Part shown: positions 33,952 to 43,909 of the stretch, piece by piece
Position numbering within the stretch: position 1 is the first letter of the stretch
How the letters are laid out: every line of letters starts with the position of its first letter
Position numbers and translations under genes: made by a program
Origin: Liopterus haemorrhoidalis
Taxonomy: Eukaryota > Arthropoda > Insecta > Coleoptera > Dytiscidae
Length of the DNA: 64,000 nucleotides
Direction of reading: 5' to 3'
Assembly (NCBI GenBank): GCA_963971575.1
Contig: OZ020623.1
Coordinates: forward strand, 15,874,980 to 15,938,979
The notes under the pieces: generated by a model
Databases searched by the model: none
What the model saw: the letters and a program-made list of their open reading frames with translations, nothing else
Told to the model about the DNA's origin: nothing

Positions 33952-34593
33952 TGTTCACTTTTGTAGAAGCAAACTATAGGCTATTACAAACGTTTAGGCG
34001 GAACTAATTTTTGAAATCTAGTAATTTTTATCAATTAATTCAGACTTTTGGTCATTTTGTTTAGGCTTTAAAAATCATGTTCACATTGCAAATTCTAGAT
34101 TAAGTTGATTGTCATTATAAAATGTCCTTTTCATTACATTTTAGTTTTTTGTCATTCTTAATAAAAATTTCCCATTTATTAATTTTTTTGTCTTCAAAAT
34201 ATGGAAAAATGTATTAAAATATTTGACATGCCATTCGTTTCCTTGGTTTCACTGTTGGAATTTTAATTTTTCACATACCAAACCTGAAACAAGAAATAAC
34301 CCAAGCAAGGTCCCTTATCGTGACAGCCTAAAATAACGAAATTTCCATTTAGTTCCGCTTAATCGTTTGGAATAGCCTGTAAGACGAAATTTTGATTTCA
34401 ATAATTTGCACCTTTGAAATTGACATGTTGGTATTAAAAATTTATAAAAAATGTCACTTTCTTAATAATGATCATAACCAATAAATCTAAAGTCGGTTTT
34501 ACAGTGTAAGGAATATTTTTAATTGATATTTAAAGACCGTAATACACTATAAAAGTAACCAAAAAATCTGGTTTGTCCTTACAAAAGTGAACA
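33952..34593. mobile_element. Family X inverted-repeat MITE (X3)
   Basis: Ends TGTTCACTTTTGTA and TTACAAAAGTGAACA; the interior matches X1 and X2 (GTCGGTTTTACAGTGTAAGGA). Interrupted by Y4 at 33977-34381. Confidence 0.85.
33977..34381. mobile_element. Family Y-like MITE (Y4), diverged
   Basis: Ends AGGCTATTACAAACGTTTAG and GTTTGGAATAGCCTG; interior similar to Y1-Y3 (CAAGCAAGGTCCCTTnTCGTGAC). Inserted near a TA in X3. Confidence 0.8.
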
Positions 34594-35270
34594 GCATATA
34601 TATATTCAATTAAGAGAGCTGTTAACAAGGATAATATTAGAAAGTTGGTTGGTATCTGGATGAGTACCAACTGTAAAGTGATTGTCTGTCAATTGGTGAC
34701 TTCTTTTCCCGCCAAGCCAACCAAAAAATATGTAATTTATATATCTTACATGTTACGTGTTAGTTATTTCGATATATCGAAAATATCGATATTTTTACTT
34801 CGATATATATCGAATATCGATATCACACTTACGATGTATCGAATCGCGCATATATCGATATTCAAAAATAAATTCCCATCCCTATGTACACGTAGCTCGA
34901 CGTTGCAAGAAATGGACACACAGACAAAATGTGCATAATGGTTTCAGGAAAGTGATGGCACAATCTACAGAGTGTGGACTCCACCATTTGGAATATACGG
35001 CATCTCCCCTAGTTTCACCGAACTTGTAACTCTGTTGTCCTCCTTTTGAGAGAGTTGTACTCCAGCGTTTTCCCTAATGGGACTTAAATCTGCTAGGTTC
35101 AATTTCGTTGCTACTCTTCGCGTTGCCTGGTAAAGGAACGCCCCTTTGCCAATAAATTCGTACTCACTAACGAATTGTAATAGTGGGTCCTGACTTCTGA
35201 GGTTATGTGATCTTTTGTCAACATATCTATGTCTCATAGTTCCACCGAAATGGTAACGATTGTTCATAAT

Positions 35271-35994
35271 CAGTGCCAGTACCTTTCCATAACATATTTA
35301 TCATTTTGTTCCCTTTGAATTGCAATCCCTATGCAACTTATACAACCTATATTTTCACTTGAAGTGGAGCAAAAGAACGCTTTATCTTTACTATAATATT
35401 TAACGTATTTTCACGTCTCTAAAAATGATTATTTTTATTTTTTATGTTGAGCCAAGTTAGAACGTAGAGCTTTAAAGCCCTTGAGCGCAATAATTCCTTC
35501 TATATTTATCTCTAGAGTTATACAGTATGTAAGTGCAATTCGGTTTTCGTTATTTTTAAAACGTGCACTGCTCGCCTAACCAGAAAATGTTTTATAGCAA
35601 AAAAGTTATGTGATAACCTGAGGTTACACGGTTAATAAGCTTCAAACGAACCACTCTTACCACTGAAATATTTAATACACAAAATATAAAACAATATTAA
35701 TACCAAGTCAGCTCGATATATAACTCTGGTTTACAGAGCCAGTGGCATAACTAGAACTCATTGACCCATATGCGAAATATTTCTTGCCCCCCCCCCTTGT
35801 TTTGTAAATCTTAAAAAAGATGATATTTACAAGTAAAAAGTCTCAATAGCCAACTGTTTGAATAATAATTCTGAGGATTTTAGGGCCAGATTAACTATTA
35901 ATCAATATGTTGAAACAATCAACGTGTTTAGGACACCAAGGAGGATATAATAAAAATACATACATATGAGTTCTGCTTATGACATAAATTAGTA
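35271..35994. other. No gene; a hAT left-end fragment at about 35752
   Basis: CAGTGGCATAACTAGAACTC followed by a C10-like run (35787-35801) resembles the end of a hAT MITE, but no partner end was found. The rest shows nothing. Confidence 0.35.
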
Positions 35995-36232
35995 TTGATT
36001 AGATGAGTTACGTCCGTAAGTTAGTAATTATAGTTGAAGGTAATGGGATTCGGACCAGTCAGAAAATAAAAACAAATTTATTAACTTCGCTAACGTTTCG
36101 ATTTTATTTAAATCTTCATCGTGACTATTAACTAAGCTCTGATGAAGATTTAAATAAAATCGAAACGTTAGCGAAGTTAATAAATTTGTTTTTATTTTCT
36201 GACTGGTCCGAATCCCATTACCTTCAACTATA
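35995..36232. mobile_element. Palindrome of Penelope-like ends with facing hammerhead-like motifs
   Basis: Two arms of about 110 bp, from GGACCAGTCAGAAAATAAA on the left and its inverse on the right, meet around a GTGACTATTAACTAAGCTC spacer. The plus-strand arm reads CTGATGAAGATTT, AAATAAAATCGAAACG, TTAGCGAAG. The single copy at 17450 has the same order. A head-to-head arrangement is seen directly; Penelope-like identity is inferred. Confidence 0.6.
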
Positions 36233-36633
36233 ATAAATTAGTATATTCTCTTCCAACCGAGTCACAGACCCTACTTTCTCCAAGACCACCAGAAAGAAAA
36301 AGATTAACAAATAATTATTTTAACAAACATTTTATCTTAAAATATAATTTATATTACATAACAAATTAATCAATTAATTAAACTTATTTTTTTATTTGTT
36401 ATTTGTTTAATTTCAATTTATTTTTCCGCACATCGGCCACAATTTTAGTACGTATTGGGAAGTTATGTTGCATTTATTTAATGTAAACATTGCATATATT
36501 TTAATGTAACCCTACGCGTATAGATACCGTCTGCACTACTTTTCAGCGCGGAGTAATGCATACCCTATATTGAACAAAAACAAATTACAACAAGCATGGA
36601 ATAGTTATTCCATAATAACAAGTGATGGAATTA

Positions 36634-37198
36634 GACCGGGAGCTCATGACAGTTTTTGGTCTCCGATTTCATACAGCATGCCTTTTGGAGGAGAGAATAT
36701 TTACCCTGTGACAACAAAAAAGGGATGGTACTAAACCCCTGCACGCTTTCCGGTCATAGGGAAAATTGCATTTCCACTTAAACACAAAATTTTTGTGCTT
36801 TTCTCTGATTTAATATTGCTTGCCCTTTTGTCAAAAGAAAGTTATAACAAATTTAAAGTCTTTTAAATATATGCATGCGATTCGGAGGGTTCCAAAGGGC
36901 TCAAACGGTTATGTGATCTTGTAATAAAAAAATATGATTTTCCGCGTTTTCATACAGCATGCCTATAATTAAAAGACTTTAAATTTGTTATAACTTTCTT
37001 TTGACAAAAGGGCAAGCAATATTAAATCAGAGAAAAACACAAAAATTTTGTGCAAGTGGAAATGCAATTTTCCCTATGACCGGAAAGTGTGCAGGGGTTT
37101 AGTGCCATCCCTTTTTTGTTGTCACAGGGTAAATATTCTCTCCTCCAAAAGGCATGCTGTATGAAATCGGAGACCAAAAGTGTCATGAGCTCCCGGTC
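36634..37198. mobile_element. 565-bp foldback element, copy 2
   Basis: Same length and nearly the same sequence as 13545-14109, beginning GACCGGGAGCTCATGACA and ending with its inverse, flanked by TA. The few differences are scattered substitutions, so both copies are young relative to the other repeats. Confidence 0.95.
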
Positions 37199-37429
37199 TA
37201 AATGAAATATACGCAAAATGCATAAGAAGATAAGTGCTTTAGAATAACAGTCCAACTCTTGTGTTAGAATATTAACTTTCTGTAGTCAAAATTGGTTTTA
37301 GCATTGGTACATTCTATAAGGGTCGTGGAGAAAATATATTGTCGTACCTTAAACCATACGTAAGAAAACATACATACGTACACATAAATCATGTAATATA
37401 TAGTTAGTGGTTTTAAGTTATTCTACATA

Positions 37430-37975
37430 CGAGGTGTGTAAATTAAGTAACCGGACTGGCAAATAGTGTTTGATCTGGCAACATTTGGAACACGGGACTT
37501 GGAGGGGCAGCAGGTGAATATGTGATACGCCTTCAGTACGAGTTTAAACTCATTAGAGTAATTTTGTTGTCCGTAGAAATTTTTTTCGTGAAACAGCTTT
37601 TTCTAGTGCGTTCTAAAAATGATTGGCATTCATTTCGATCAACGGTGTGCTATCAGGTTTTGCTTCAGACTTGGGCACAGTGCAATGGAAACTTTTGCAA
37701 AACTTCAGCAGGCCTACGAGACAGTGTTTTGTCAAGGACCCAAGTTTTTTGGTGGTTTAAGGAATTTTCAGAAAGAAGAGAATTGATTGAATATGAATCA
37801 CGCAGCGGAAGGCCTCATCTTCAAGAACCGATGAAAATGTCGACAGAGTCCAGGATCTTGTGCATTCAAAAATCTGCCTTGTCGCACAGCAATTTAAATA
37901 AACGAGTTTTTGGCCAGTAAAAACATTCCAGTGGCTCCTCAGCCTCCTTATTCGCCTGACTTTACTTTACTAATT
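37430..37975 (+). mobile_element. Deleted mariner (copy M2b)
   Basis: TA, then CGAGGTGTGTAAATTAAG as in M2a. The N-terminal transposase is partly legible: GLRDSVLSRTQVFWWFKEF and SRSGRPHLQEPMKMSTE. It then jumps directly to the C-terminal KTFQW and a PPYSP-like end near 37930. The catalytic core and right terminus are lost. Confidence 0.82.
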
Positions 37976-38873
37976 ACACTACCTACATCTCTCCTGCAGG
38001 ATAATAAAAATATTATATTACATTAACGTCTAGTTTTATAATCGATAGTTAAGTGTTCGTTGGTTAAATGGTTACCAAGGAAAGTTATGGTAATTATTAT
38101 ATCGCAAATATTTCGTTAACCATTGATTTGAGTTAAACAACAGTTATTACAAGTGTACAATTATTCAAAATAAACAGTATCTTTGTTTTTGTCTAGTTAC
38201 AAGGGCCCCAATCGCAAATAGCCATTTTTTCTGTGCGCCAAAATTTTTAACTTTAACCAAGGGCCCCAATTCCACATCATAAATATGTTATTATACAGGC
38301 AAAAAACACAGTCAGTTTTTATTTTTCTTCTCTCAACTTTTTTTGCACTCATATTGCACAAAACGACTGATGACTTTTTAAAATTTTACATGATGGTAAT
38401 AGTGACGCATAATTTCTGCATGGGGACGCTGTACCAATTTTTTCCAAGGTGTCTCGACATCAATATGTTTAAGAAGCACTATCCTAGACGACACTTTTTG
38501 TTTGTCCTATATCCCAAATAAAAATAAACAACAAAAAAGAAAGTATCAAAAAAATATATATTTTAATTTTATTCACTGTTTTTAAGGAAACATATTTGAC
38601 GACATCTAAAATTTTTCAAATATTGCAGCGTACAATGTAAAAAATATGTAAATGAGATAAAATTTGCACATTTTTATACTATATGCACTGACAAACAAAT
38701 AAAAAAATCCCTCAGCCTTACACAAAAAAAAGGTTCTTTCATTTTACAATTTTCTAAGAAATAAAACAGTGTAAATATTACTCAAGATTTTTGTCCGCTA
38801 CCCTATTTGCCAGAGAGGTTCTGATTTCTGAAAATAATCTTAATAATTTACATTGATGGGAAACGGTATATGC
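37976..38873. other. Unassigned; contains two GGGCCCCAAT motifs
   Basis: CAAGGGCCCCAAT occurs at about 38200 and 38258, echoing GACCAAGGGCCCC at 41183. It may be part of an older hAT whose right end lies at 41217. Short frames are uninformative. Confidence 0.3.
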
Positions 38874-39223
38874 TGTTCACTTTTGTAAGGACAAACCAGA
38901 TCAAATTATTTTGGTTACTTTTATAATGTATTACTGACTTTAAATGTCAATTAAAAATATTCCTTACGCTGTAAAACCGACTTTAGATTTATTGGTTAAG
39001 ATCATTATTAAGAAAGTGACATGCCGACCGACGCAGCGTAGTGGTAACACATGTACTCTGCGTTGCGAAGGTCTCGGGTTCGAATCCCGTTCAGGCATGG
39101 GAATTTTCTCAAGAAAGTGACATTTTTTCTAATTTTTTTATACCAACATGACATAACAGTTTTACATGTGCAAACTATTGAAAACAAAATTTCCTCTTAG
39201 TTTGTTCTTACAAAAGTGAACAT
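38874..39223. mobile_element. Family X MITE (X1) with SINE inserted
   Basis: TIRs TGTTCACTTTTGTAAG and CTTACAAAAGTGAACA; interior as X2/X3. A tRNA-headed SINE fragment sits at 39023-39110. Confidence 0.88.
39023..39110 (+). mobile_element. tRNA-derived SINE, head only (no tail)
   Basis: A-box AGCGTAGTGGTAACAC and B-box GGGTTCGAATCCC are clear, matching 48774-48860. It is flanked by a 13-bp duplication AAGAAAGTGACAT (39010-39022, 39111-39123). It stops right after the tRNA-related part, without the 3' region or poly-A seen in the other copy. Confidence 0.88.
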
Positions 39224-39227
39224 CTAC

Positions 39228-39403
39228 AGTCTATTCCAAATAATTAAGCGGAACTAACTGGAATTTTCATTTTTGTAAGTTGTCATTAGCTATTTATTTA
39301 TATATTGAAGTTTTTCCTGAACAAAATGATCAAAAGCTTCAATCAATAAGTAAAAGTAACTAGAATTGAAAATCTAGTTCCGCCTAAACCAAAGAAACAG
39401 ACT
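39228..39403. mobile_element. Family Y MITE, short diverged copy (Y5)
   Basis: Starts CAGTCTATTCCAAATAATTA after TA and ends ...CGCCTAAACCAAAGAAACAG. Lies directly after X1. Confidence 0.7.
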
Positions 39404-39406
39404 TTA

Positions 39407-40265
39407 ATATCTGTCTCATTTTGTAATACGAAACCAAGAGAGAAAATTTTTTATGTTGTTTATTTAAAATATCATTTTAAAGTGGTAATTCTGAAATGGT
39501 ACCTTTCAAAATATTTGACAATTCTTAATTAAATTATATGTCAATTTACTAACACTAATTGTATAAGACACAAATTGATAAGTATTTATTAATAGAAATA
39601 TATTTAATACAACCAGAACAGGAAATATGAATAAGCAAAAACAATTAGATATATATACAAAAACACATATACAGTCTGTTCCAAACGGTTAAGCGTAACT
39701 AAATGGGAATTTAGTTCTTTTAGGTTGTCACGAGAAGGGACCTTGCTTGGGTTATTTAATTTTTCATGTTGGAATGTCAAAATTTAAAATTCCAACAATC
39801 AAACCATGGAAATACGGCATTCGTTTCCATGGTCAAAATTAAATTATTTTTTTTTTATATTTTAATGACAAAAAAATAAATAAATTGGAAATTTGTATTA
39901 AGAATGACACAAAAAATCAAAATATAAAGAAAATGACATTTTAAAATGATATTAACCTTAACCAAAAATGTTTATTGTAAGTATGATTTACAAAGCTTAA
40001 ACAAAACGGCCGAAAGGCACGATTTAAACGATGAAAGTAACCAGATTGCAAAATCTAGTTCCGCTTAACCGTTTGGAACAGACTGTATGTACTTTTTTTA
40101 ATATTTTATCACAATATTTCATTAATAATCGTTTTAATTTTTTACTATTATACGAGTTATAATCGAAAGTTTGATTAAATAAATATTTGTATATAAATTC
40201 AAAATATTAGACATGTCAATCACAATTTTGACATGTCAGTTTGGTATCTGACATGTTGTTTTTGA
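39407..40265. mobile_element. Family Z MITE (Z2), right end missing, hosts Y2
   Basis: Starts ATATCTGTCTCATTTTGTAA as in Z1 (54141). The interior shares GGTAATTCTGAAATGGTACC and GACATGTCAATCACAATTTT with Z1. Y2 is inserted at 39672-40085. No right terminus was found. Confidence 0.7.
39672..40085. mobile_element. Family Y MITE (Y2)
   Basis: Termini CAGTCTGTTCCAAACGGTTA and inverse, TA-flanked; interior nearly identical to Y1. Confidence 0.92.
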
Positions 40266-40269
40266 GCTC

Positions 40270-40528
40270 AGTATAATGAAACTTAACCAAAAATACAGTA
40301 TAGCGGGAAATTTAAAATAAGTTACAACTAGGGCATGGGTGTAGTAACAGGGTTAGCAAGTGATTTTTTTTAATATAAAAAAGGAATTGGTTAGTAAGAT
40401 ATTGAAATAAACAAGGCAAACAATACACTTATGTTATTTATACGACATAAATTAAGTATAATGGGAAATTTGAAAAAGTTAAAAAAAAAACATTTTTAAA
40501 AATTATGTAAAATTATTATTGTACTATA
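40270..40528. repeat. Family W repeat (W1)
   Basis: Contains CAGTATAGCGGGAAATTTAA and a related GTATAATGGGAAATTTG in direct orientation. An inverted copy split by a LINE lies at 45358-47830. Confidence 0.6.
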
Positions 40529-40836
40529 CAGGATGTTAGGTAAATGTCCGGCATAATTTAAAATACAGCATGGTGCCGTAGAATGCAATCGATTTTCCTT
40601 TGCCAATTTTCTCTAAAATGTGAATTTCGTCCAAAAATAAACAAACAGAAAGATGCCTCAAATTTTGAAAACCACTGACTTTTTTTATTTTTCATATTAA
40701 TCCAGAAGTTGTGTAGTTGCCAAAGAGAAAAAAAAAAAAAAAACACGTACTTTCATATTCTATTATTGAACTACAATTAACATATTTTTTTCTCTATGGC
40801 AACTACACAATTGTGCCGGACATTTACCTAACACCC
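40529..40836. mobile_element. TA-flanked MITE, 308 bp
   Basis: Ends CAGGATGTTAGGTAAATGTC and GACATTTACCTAACACCCT form inverted repeats of about 24 bp, next to TA. No coding content. Confidence 0.85.
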
Positions 40837-40941
40837 TATATATAAAAAGAGAGGTTTGGCTAAAAGAGTTTAAATATAGCAATAAAGCAGACAATATATC
40901 TTCAGAGCTAAAATTTCTTATTTAAATATTTTTTCCTAATA

Positions 40942-41110
40942 CAGAGAGTAGATTTTCAAATCTAGTAATTTTTACAGATTGATTGAAGCTTTTGATAATT
41001 TTGTTCAGGAAAAGCCAACTTCAATATATAAAATAAAACTAAAATAGCCAATGACAACTTACAAAAATGAAAATTCCAGTTAGTTCCGCTTAATCGTTTG
41101 GAATAGCCAC
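40942..41110. mobile_element. Family Y-like MITE remnant (Y6)
   Basis: The right end TTCCGCTTAATCGTTTGGAA matches family Y; the left end is degenerate. Interior shared with Y5 (AATTTTGTTCAGGAAAA). Confidence 0.65.
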
Positions 41111-41159
41111 TAAATATGAACTTTTCATACTTATGTTTTCATTCACTTTTTTAACTTTC

Positions 41160-41217
41160 TATAATGGCCCCAAACTATGTGTGACCAAGGGCCCCTGCAT
41201 GGCCTAAGACGGCCCTG
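41160..41217. repeat. Right end of an older hAT-type element
   Basis: CCAAGGGCCCCTGCATGG followed by CCTAAGACGGCCCTG resembles a hAT MITE end. Its last bases were used as target (GCCCTGGG) by the element at 41220-43813. Left partner not found. Confidence 0.45.
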
Positions 41218-41403
41218 GGCAGGGACGTAGCCAGGGGGGGCATAGGGGGCATTTGCTTCCCCTCCCAGGATAGTTTAAATCCTGGTTAGTTTACCTTATA
41301 TAAAATATAATTTAGGTTGTTAGAAGTTTTCTTCACCGGAGGTGAAGAAAATTTATAAATTTACCGGACTTTTATTATTTAATATACTACAAAAGACCTA
41401 AAA

Positions 41404-42758
41404 CAGGGGTCGGCAACCTGCGGCTTTTAGAAAATTTTGTAGCTCTTTGAAAATTGGCTGGTTTTTATTTTAATATAATCTATTTTCTAATTTTCAACTT
41501 TCTGCCTGTACTATACAGGTTTTGTATTTTTCAGAAGGTGATTCCCCGAGTTACTACATATTCCCTTTTAGAAGAAGTTGTTTGTTTCGAAAAAAAGTAA
41601 TCTGTATTTGTGAATGATTTACGTGCAAAAACATTTTTACATTTTATTAATTTACAAAAACATGTTATTAAGGCAATTTTTTTTTTTTTTGCATAAACTA
41701 TTGTTAACATGAAAGAAGCTTTTCGAGATAGATTTAAAGAGTTTAGAAAATATAAATCTACACTAGATTTTTTGACAAAACCAATTGAAGTAGATATGTA
41801 GTAATTACATTAATCACTTTCAATTAGTGGATTAGAAATCCAAAGGTTTATGGAATTATATATTCTTAAAACTTATCTAAACTGGAAAATTTAGAAAGAA
41901 AAAAGTGAATTTTATCTTCTCAGCATAAGTGGACCGAAATTCGAAATTATCTTCAAAATGTAGATAAACTTCTTTTCGAAGCTTGGAACCGTCTTCCAGA
42001 ATCGTTTAATCTTTTAAAAAATTATGCTTTTGGGCTACTGACAATTTTCGGATCCACATAATACTGTGAGCAAGTCTTTTCACATATGAAATTAATAAAG
42101 AGTCAGTTAAGAACAGGGCCGGCGCGAGGCATGTGCAGCATGTGCGGTGGCACATGGCCCCGCGGTCAACAGCAGGCCCCGCGGTTCAACAACAGGCCTC
42201 GCGCATGGTCTTCACTTGGAGGTGATGACCTTTTTTTTGTCCTTCACTTGGATCTGGGAGGTGAAGACCTTTTTTTGCTCTTCACTTGGATCAGGGAGGT
42301 GAGGACCTTTTTTTGCTCTTCACTTAGATCTGTGAGGTGAGGACCTTTTTTTTGCTCTTCACTTGGATCAGGGAGGTGAGGACCTTTTTTTTTGCTCTTC
42401 TCGCACATGGCCTCGCAAATCCTAGCGCCGGCCCTGGTTAAGAAGTAATCTTACTGATCTGAAAGTAGAGTGCTGCCTTAAGTTAAAGATTACTGAATAT
42501 TCAGTAATACAGGAGCAATCGTCCCATTAAAAAAATTATTATATTGTAATATACTGGCAACTACAATAGGTATCACAAACTCAGTGTATAAGTAAATATT
42601 AATTTATTGTAATACTTGATTATTTTAAAACAAATAAACAATTTTTACGTTTTTTTATTAAATATAGCATATATTTTTTAGCGGCTCTTCCATGTTATTG
42701 TGATTTTTCTCAGCAATATAGATTTGGCTCTTTATCACTGAAAGGTTACCGACCCCTG
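41404..42758 (+). mobile_element. hAT element with transposase C-terminal remnant
   Basis: TIRs CAGGGGTCGGCAACCTG and GGTTACCGACCCCTG. Flanks are ACCTAAAA and ACCTAGAA (7 of 8). The coding remnant reads MKEAFRDRFKEFRKYKSTLD at about 41709, then (about 41985-42110) LPESFNLLKNYAFGLL, a GSTYYCEQVFSHMKLIKSQL-like stretch, and past the nested MITE RSNLTDLKVECCLKLKIT. The CEQ.FS.M..IKS..R..L pattern is the hAT C-terminal dimerisation region. A stop and a frame break are present. Confidence 0.88.
42114..42436. mobile_element. hAT-type MITE with internal minisatellite
   Basis: TIRs CAGGGCCGGCGCGAGG and CTAGCGCCGGCCCTG have a perfect 8-bp duplication GTTAAGAA (42106-42113 and 42437-42444). The interior holds about four units of roughly 45 bp with GAGGACCTTTTTTTGCTCTT and CACTTGGATC. 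It lies within the dimerisation region of the host hAT. Confidence 0.95.
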
Positions 42759-43884
42759 ACCTAGAATGCTGTTATTTTCTACCCAAGCCATGTAATTAAG
42801 GTCGTACCCACAAATTATAAAACAAGGAAGATAGCGGACTCCCACGTTACGGGTTTGGACAGCGATAGCTGCGACATTCGTGGTTGTTATATGAACTTGG
42901 ATTAGATAGTATGCAACCCGCAGTGCACACAAACATATTTTTATATTTAAAATTGCTATGAATTGCGCGATCATTAATTTTCTACCAAAATTGAAAAATA
43001 AAATGTAATTTTGGTAGAAAATTAAAGATTGCCTTGAACCGAAAATTATGATTAATTTATTAACAACTCTCCTAATTAATTTCCTAAAATTAAAATTAAT
43101 TACAATTGTTAAAAGTTAATACTTCAGTAAGCATTAAGTTTTATTATTTTATTTGCAAGCAAGCATATGAAATAAACAAGTATTTATTTTTTACTTTTAT
43201 ATTTACTTTTATTGTACATATTAAATTTAGTCTGTGCCATTTTTTTTATTACACTATTTATATTTCGGCCAATGTTTACAATATCCCCCTTCAAACTTTA
43301 TACAGATGGCAGCACATAACGACTACACTAAATAATTCACGAATTGTCAGTGGCTCTAAAACAATGGTTTCTAGAAGCGAGCTAACCATCTTCTAGTTTA
43401 ATGACAAAACACTATCTTAGGTTAGGTTAGGTTAGTAAGTGTTTGGTTAGAAGAAGCCGAGCGAAGCGAGCTACCCATCTTCTAGTTTAATGACATAAAT
43501 AAAAGTTCTGCACAGTCCCACTTGTTTAGAATCTCTGTATATTAAACAAATGACATGTGTTTGACGTATGCGCAAGTGTGAAGTGGGATGTTGTAAACAC
43601 TTACCCAACGTCAAAAACAATTGCCGATAATGAAGTGTTCTCAAAATGTTGGTTAAAAAAAAAACGCTTTTAGCGCTGTCGGTGGATGGAATATAACTTA
43701 AAACCGTTTCAAGGCCGTGTCTATGAGTTTCATACCCCTGGTCGTACCGACCAATTTAGAATATTTTGTTATTTTTGCCCCCCCCCCAAGCTGAAATCCT
43801 GGCTACGTCCCTGGCCCTGGGTACAAACATACACATGCACACAAGTTATTAAAATAACAGTAAGGTATTTCAAAGATACATTTC

Positions 43885-43901
43885 TTTATTTTATGTTTAT
43901 T
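43885..43901 (-). terminator. Polyadenylation signals of the Ly6 gene
   Basis: Two AATAAA hexamers on the minus strand (43896-43901 and 43885-43890), 9 and 20 bases after the stop codon. This gives a very short 3' untranslated region. Confidence 0.65.
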
Positions 43902-43909
43902 TTGGGGAT

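Larger units (their letters stand above)
33790..34884. mobile_element. hAT-type element with ATCGATA subterminal arrays
   Basis: Termini TAGGGATGGGAACG and ATTCCCATCCCTA have a perfect 8-bp duplication TGTACACG (33782-33789 and 34885-34892). TATCGATA repeats crowd both ends (33800-33925, 34770-34865). It hosts a family-X MITE which itself hosts a family-Y MITE. It sits in the R4-like LINE. Confidence 0.93.
33120..35270 (-). mobile_element. LINE remnant with restriction-like endonuclease (R2/R4 group), split by a hAT
   Basis: Reading the minus strand from about 35270: MNNRYHFGGTMRHRYVDKRS and GKGAFLYQATRRVATKLNLA, then (past the hAT) ALRVLYCHLRHAYGIGPLPV, TKLDITLLDIETKQMLIIEF and SSPAEKNIFLKEKEVRF, then a Gly/Met-rich stretch near 33350. 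The KLDI...IIEFSSPAEKN pattern resembles the PD/E nuclease region of R4-like LINEs with a restriction-like endonuclease. Several stops. Clade assignment is from recalled motifs. Confidence 0.6.
41220..43813. mobile_element. Outer hAT-type element, 2.6 kb, hosting a second hAT
   Basis: Ends CAGGGACGTAGCCAGGGG and CCTGGCTACGTCCCTG have a perfect 8-bp duplication GCCCTGGG (41212-41219 and 43814-43821). The unique part after the nested hAT (42767-43813) has no transposase frame; it includes an AATTTTCTACCAAAATT palindrome near 42977 and two copies of a CATCTTCTAGTTTAATGACA segment (43389, 43473). Confidence 0.92.

Noticed and set aside
42086..42340. 84-codon frame with DLGGEDLF repeats
   Set aside because: It is the minisatellite of the hAT MITE read through.
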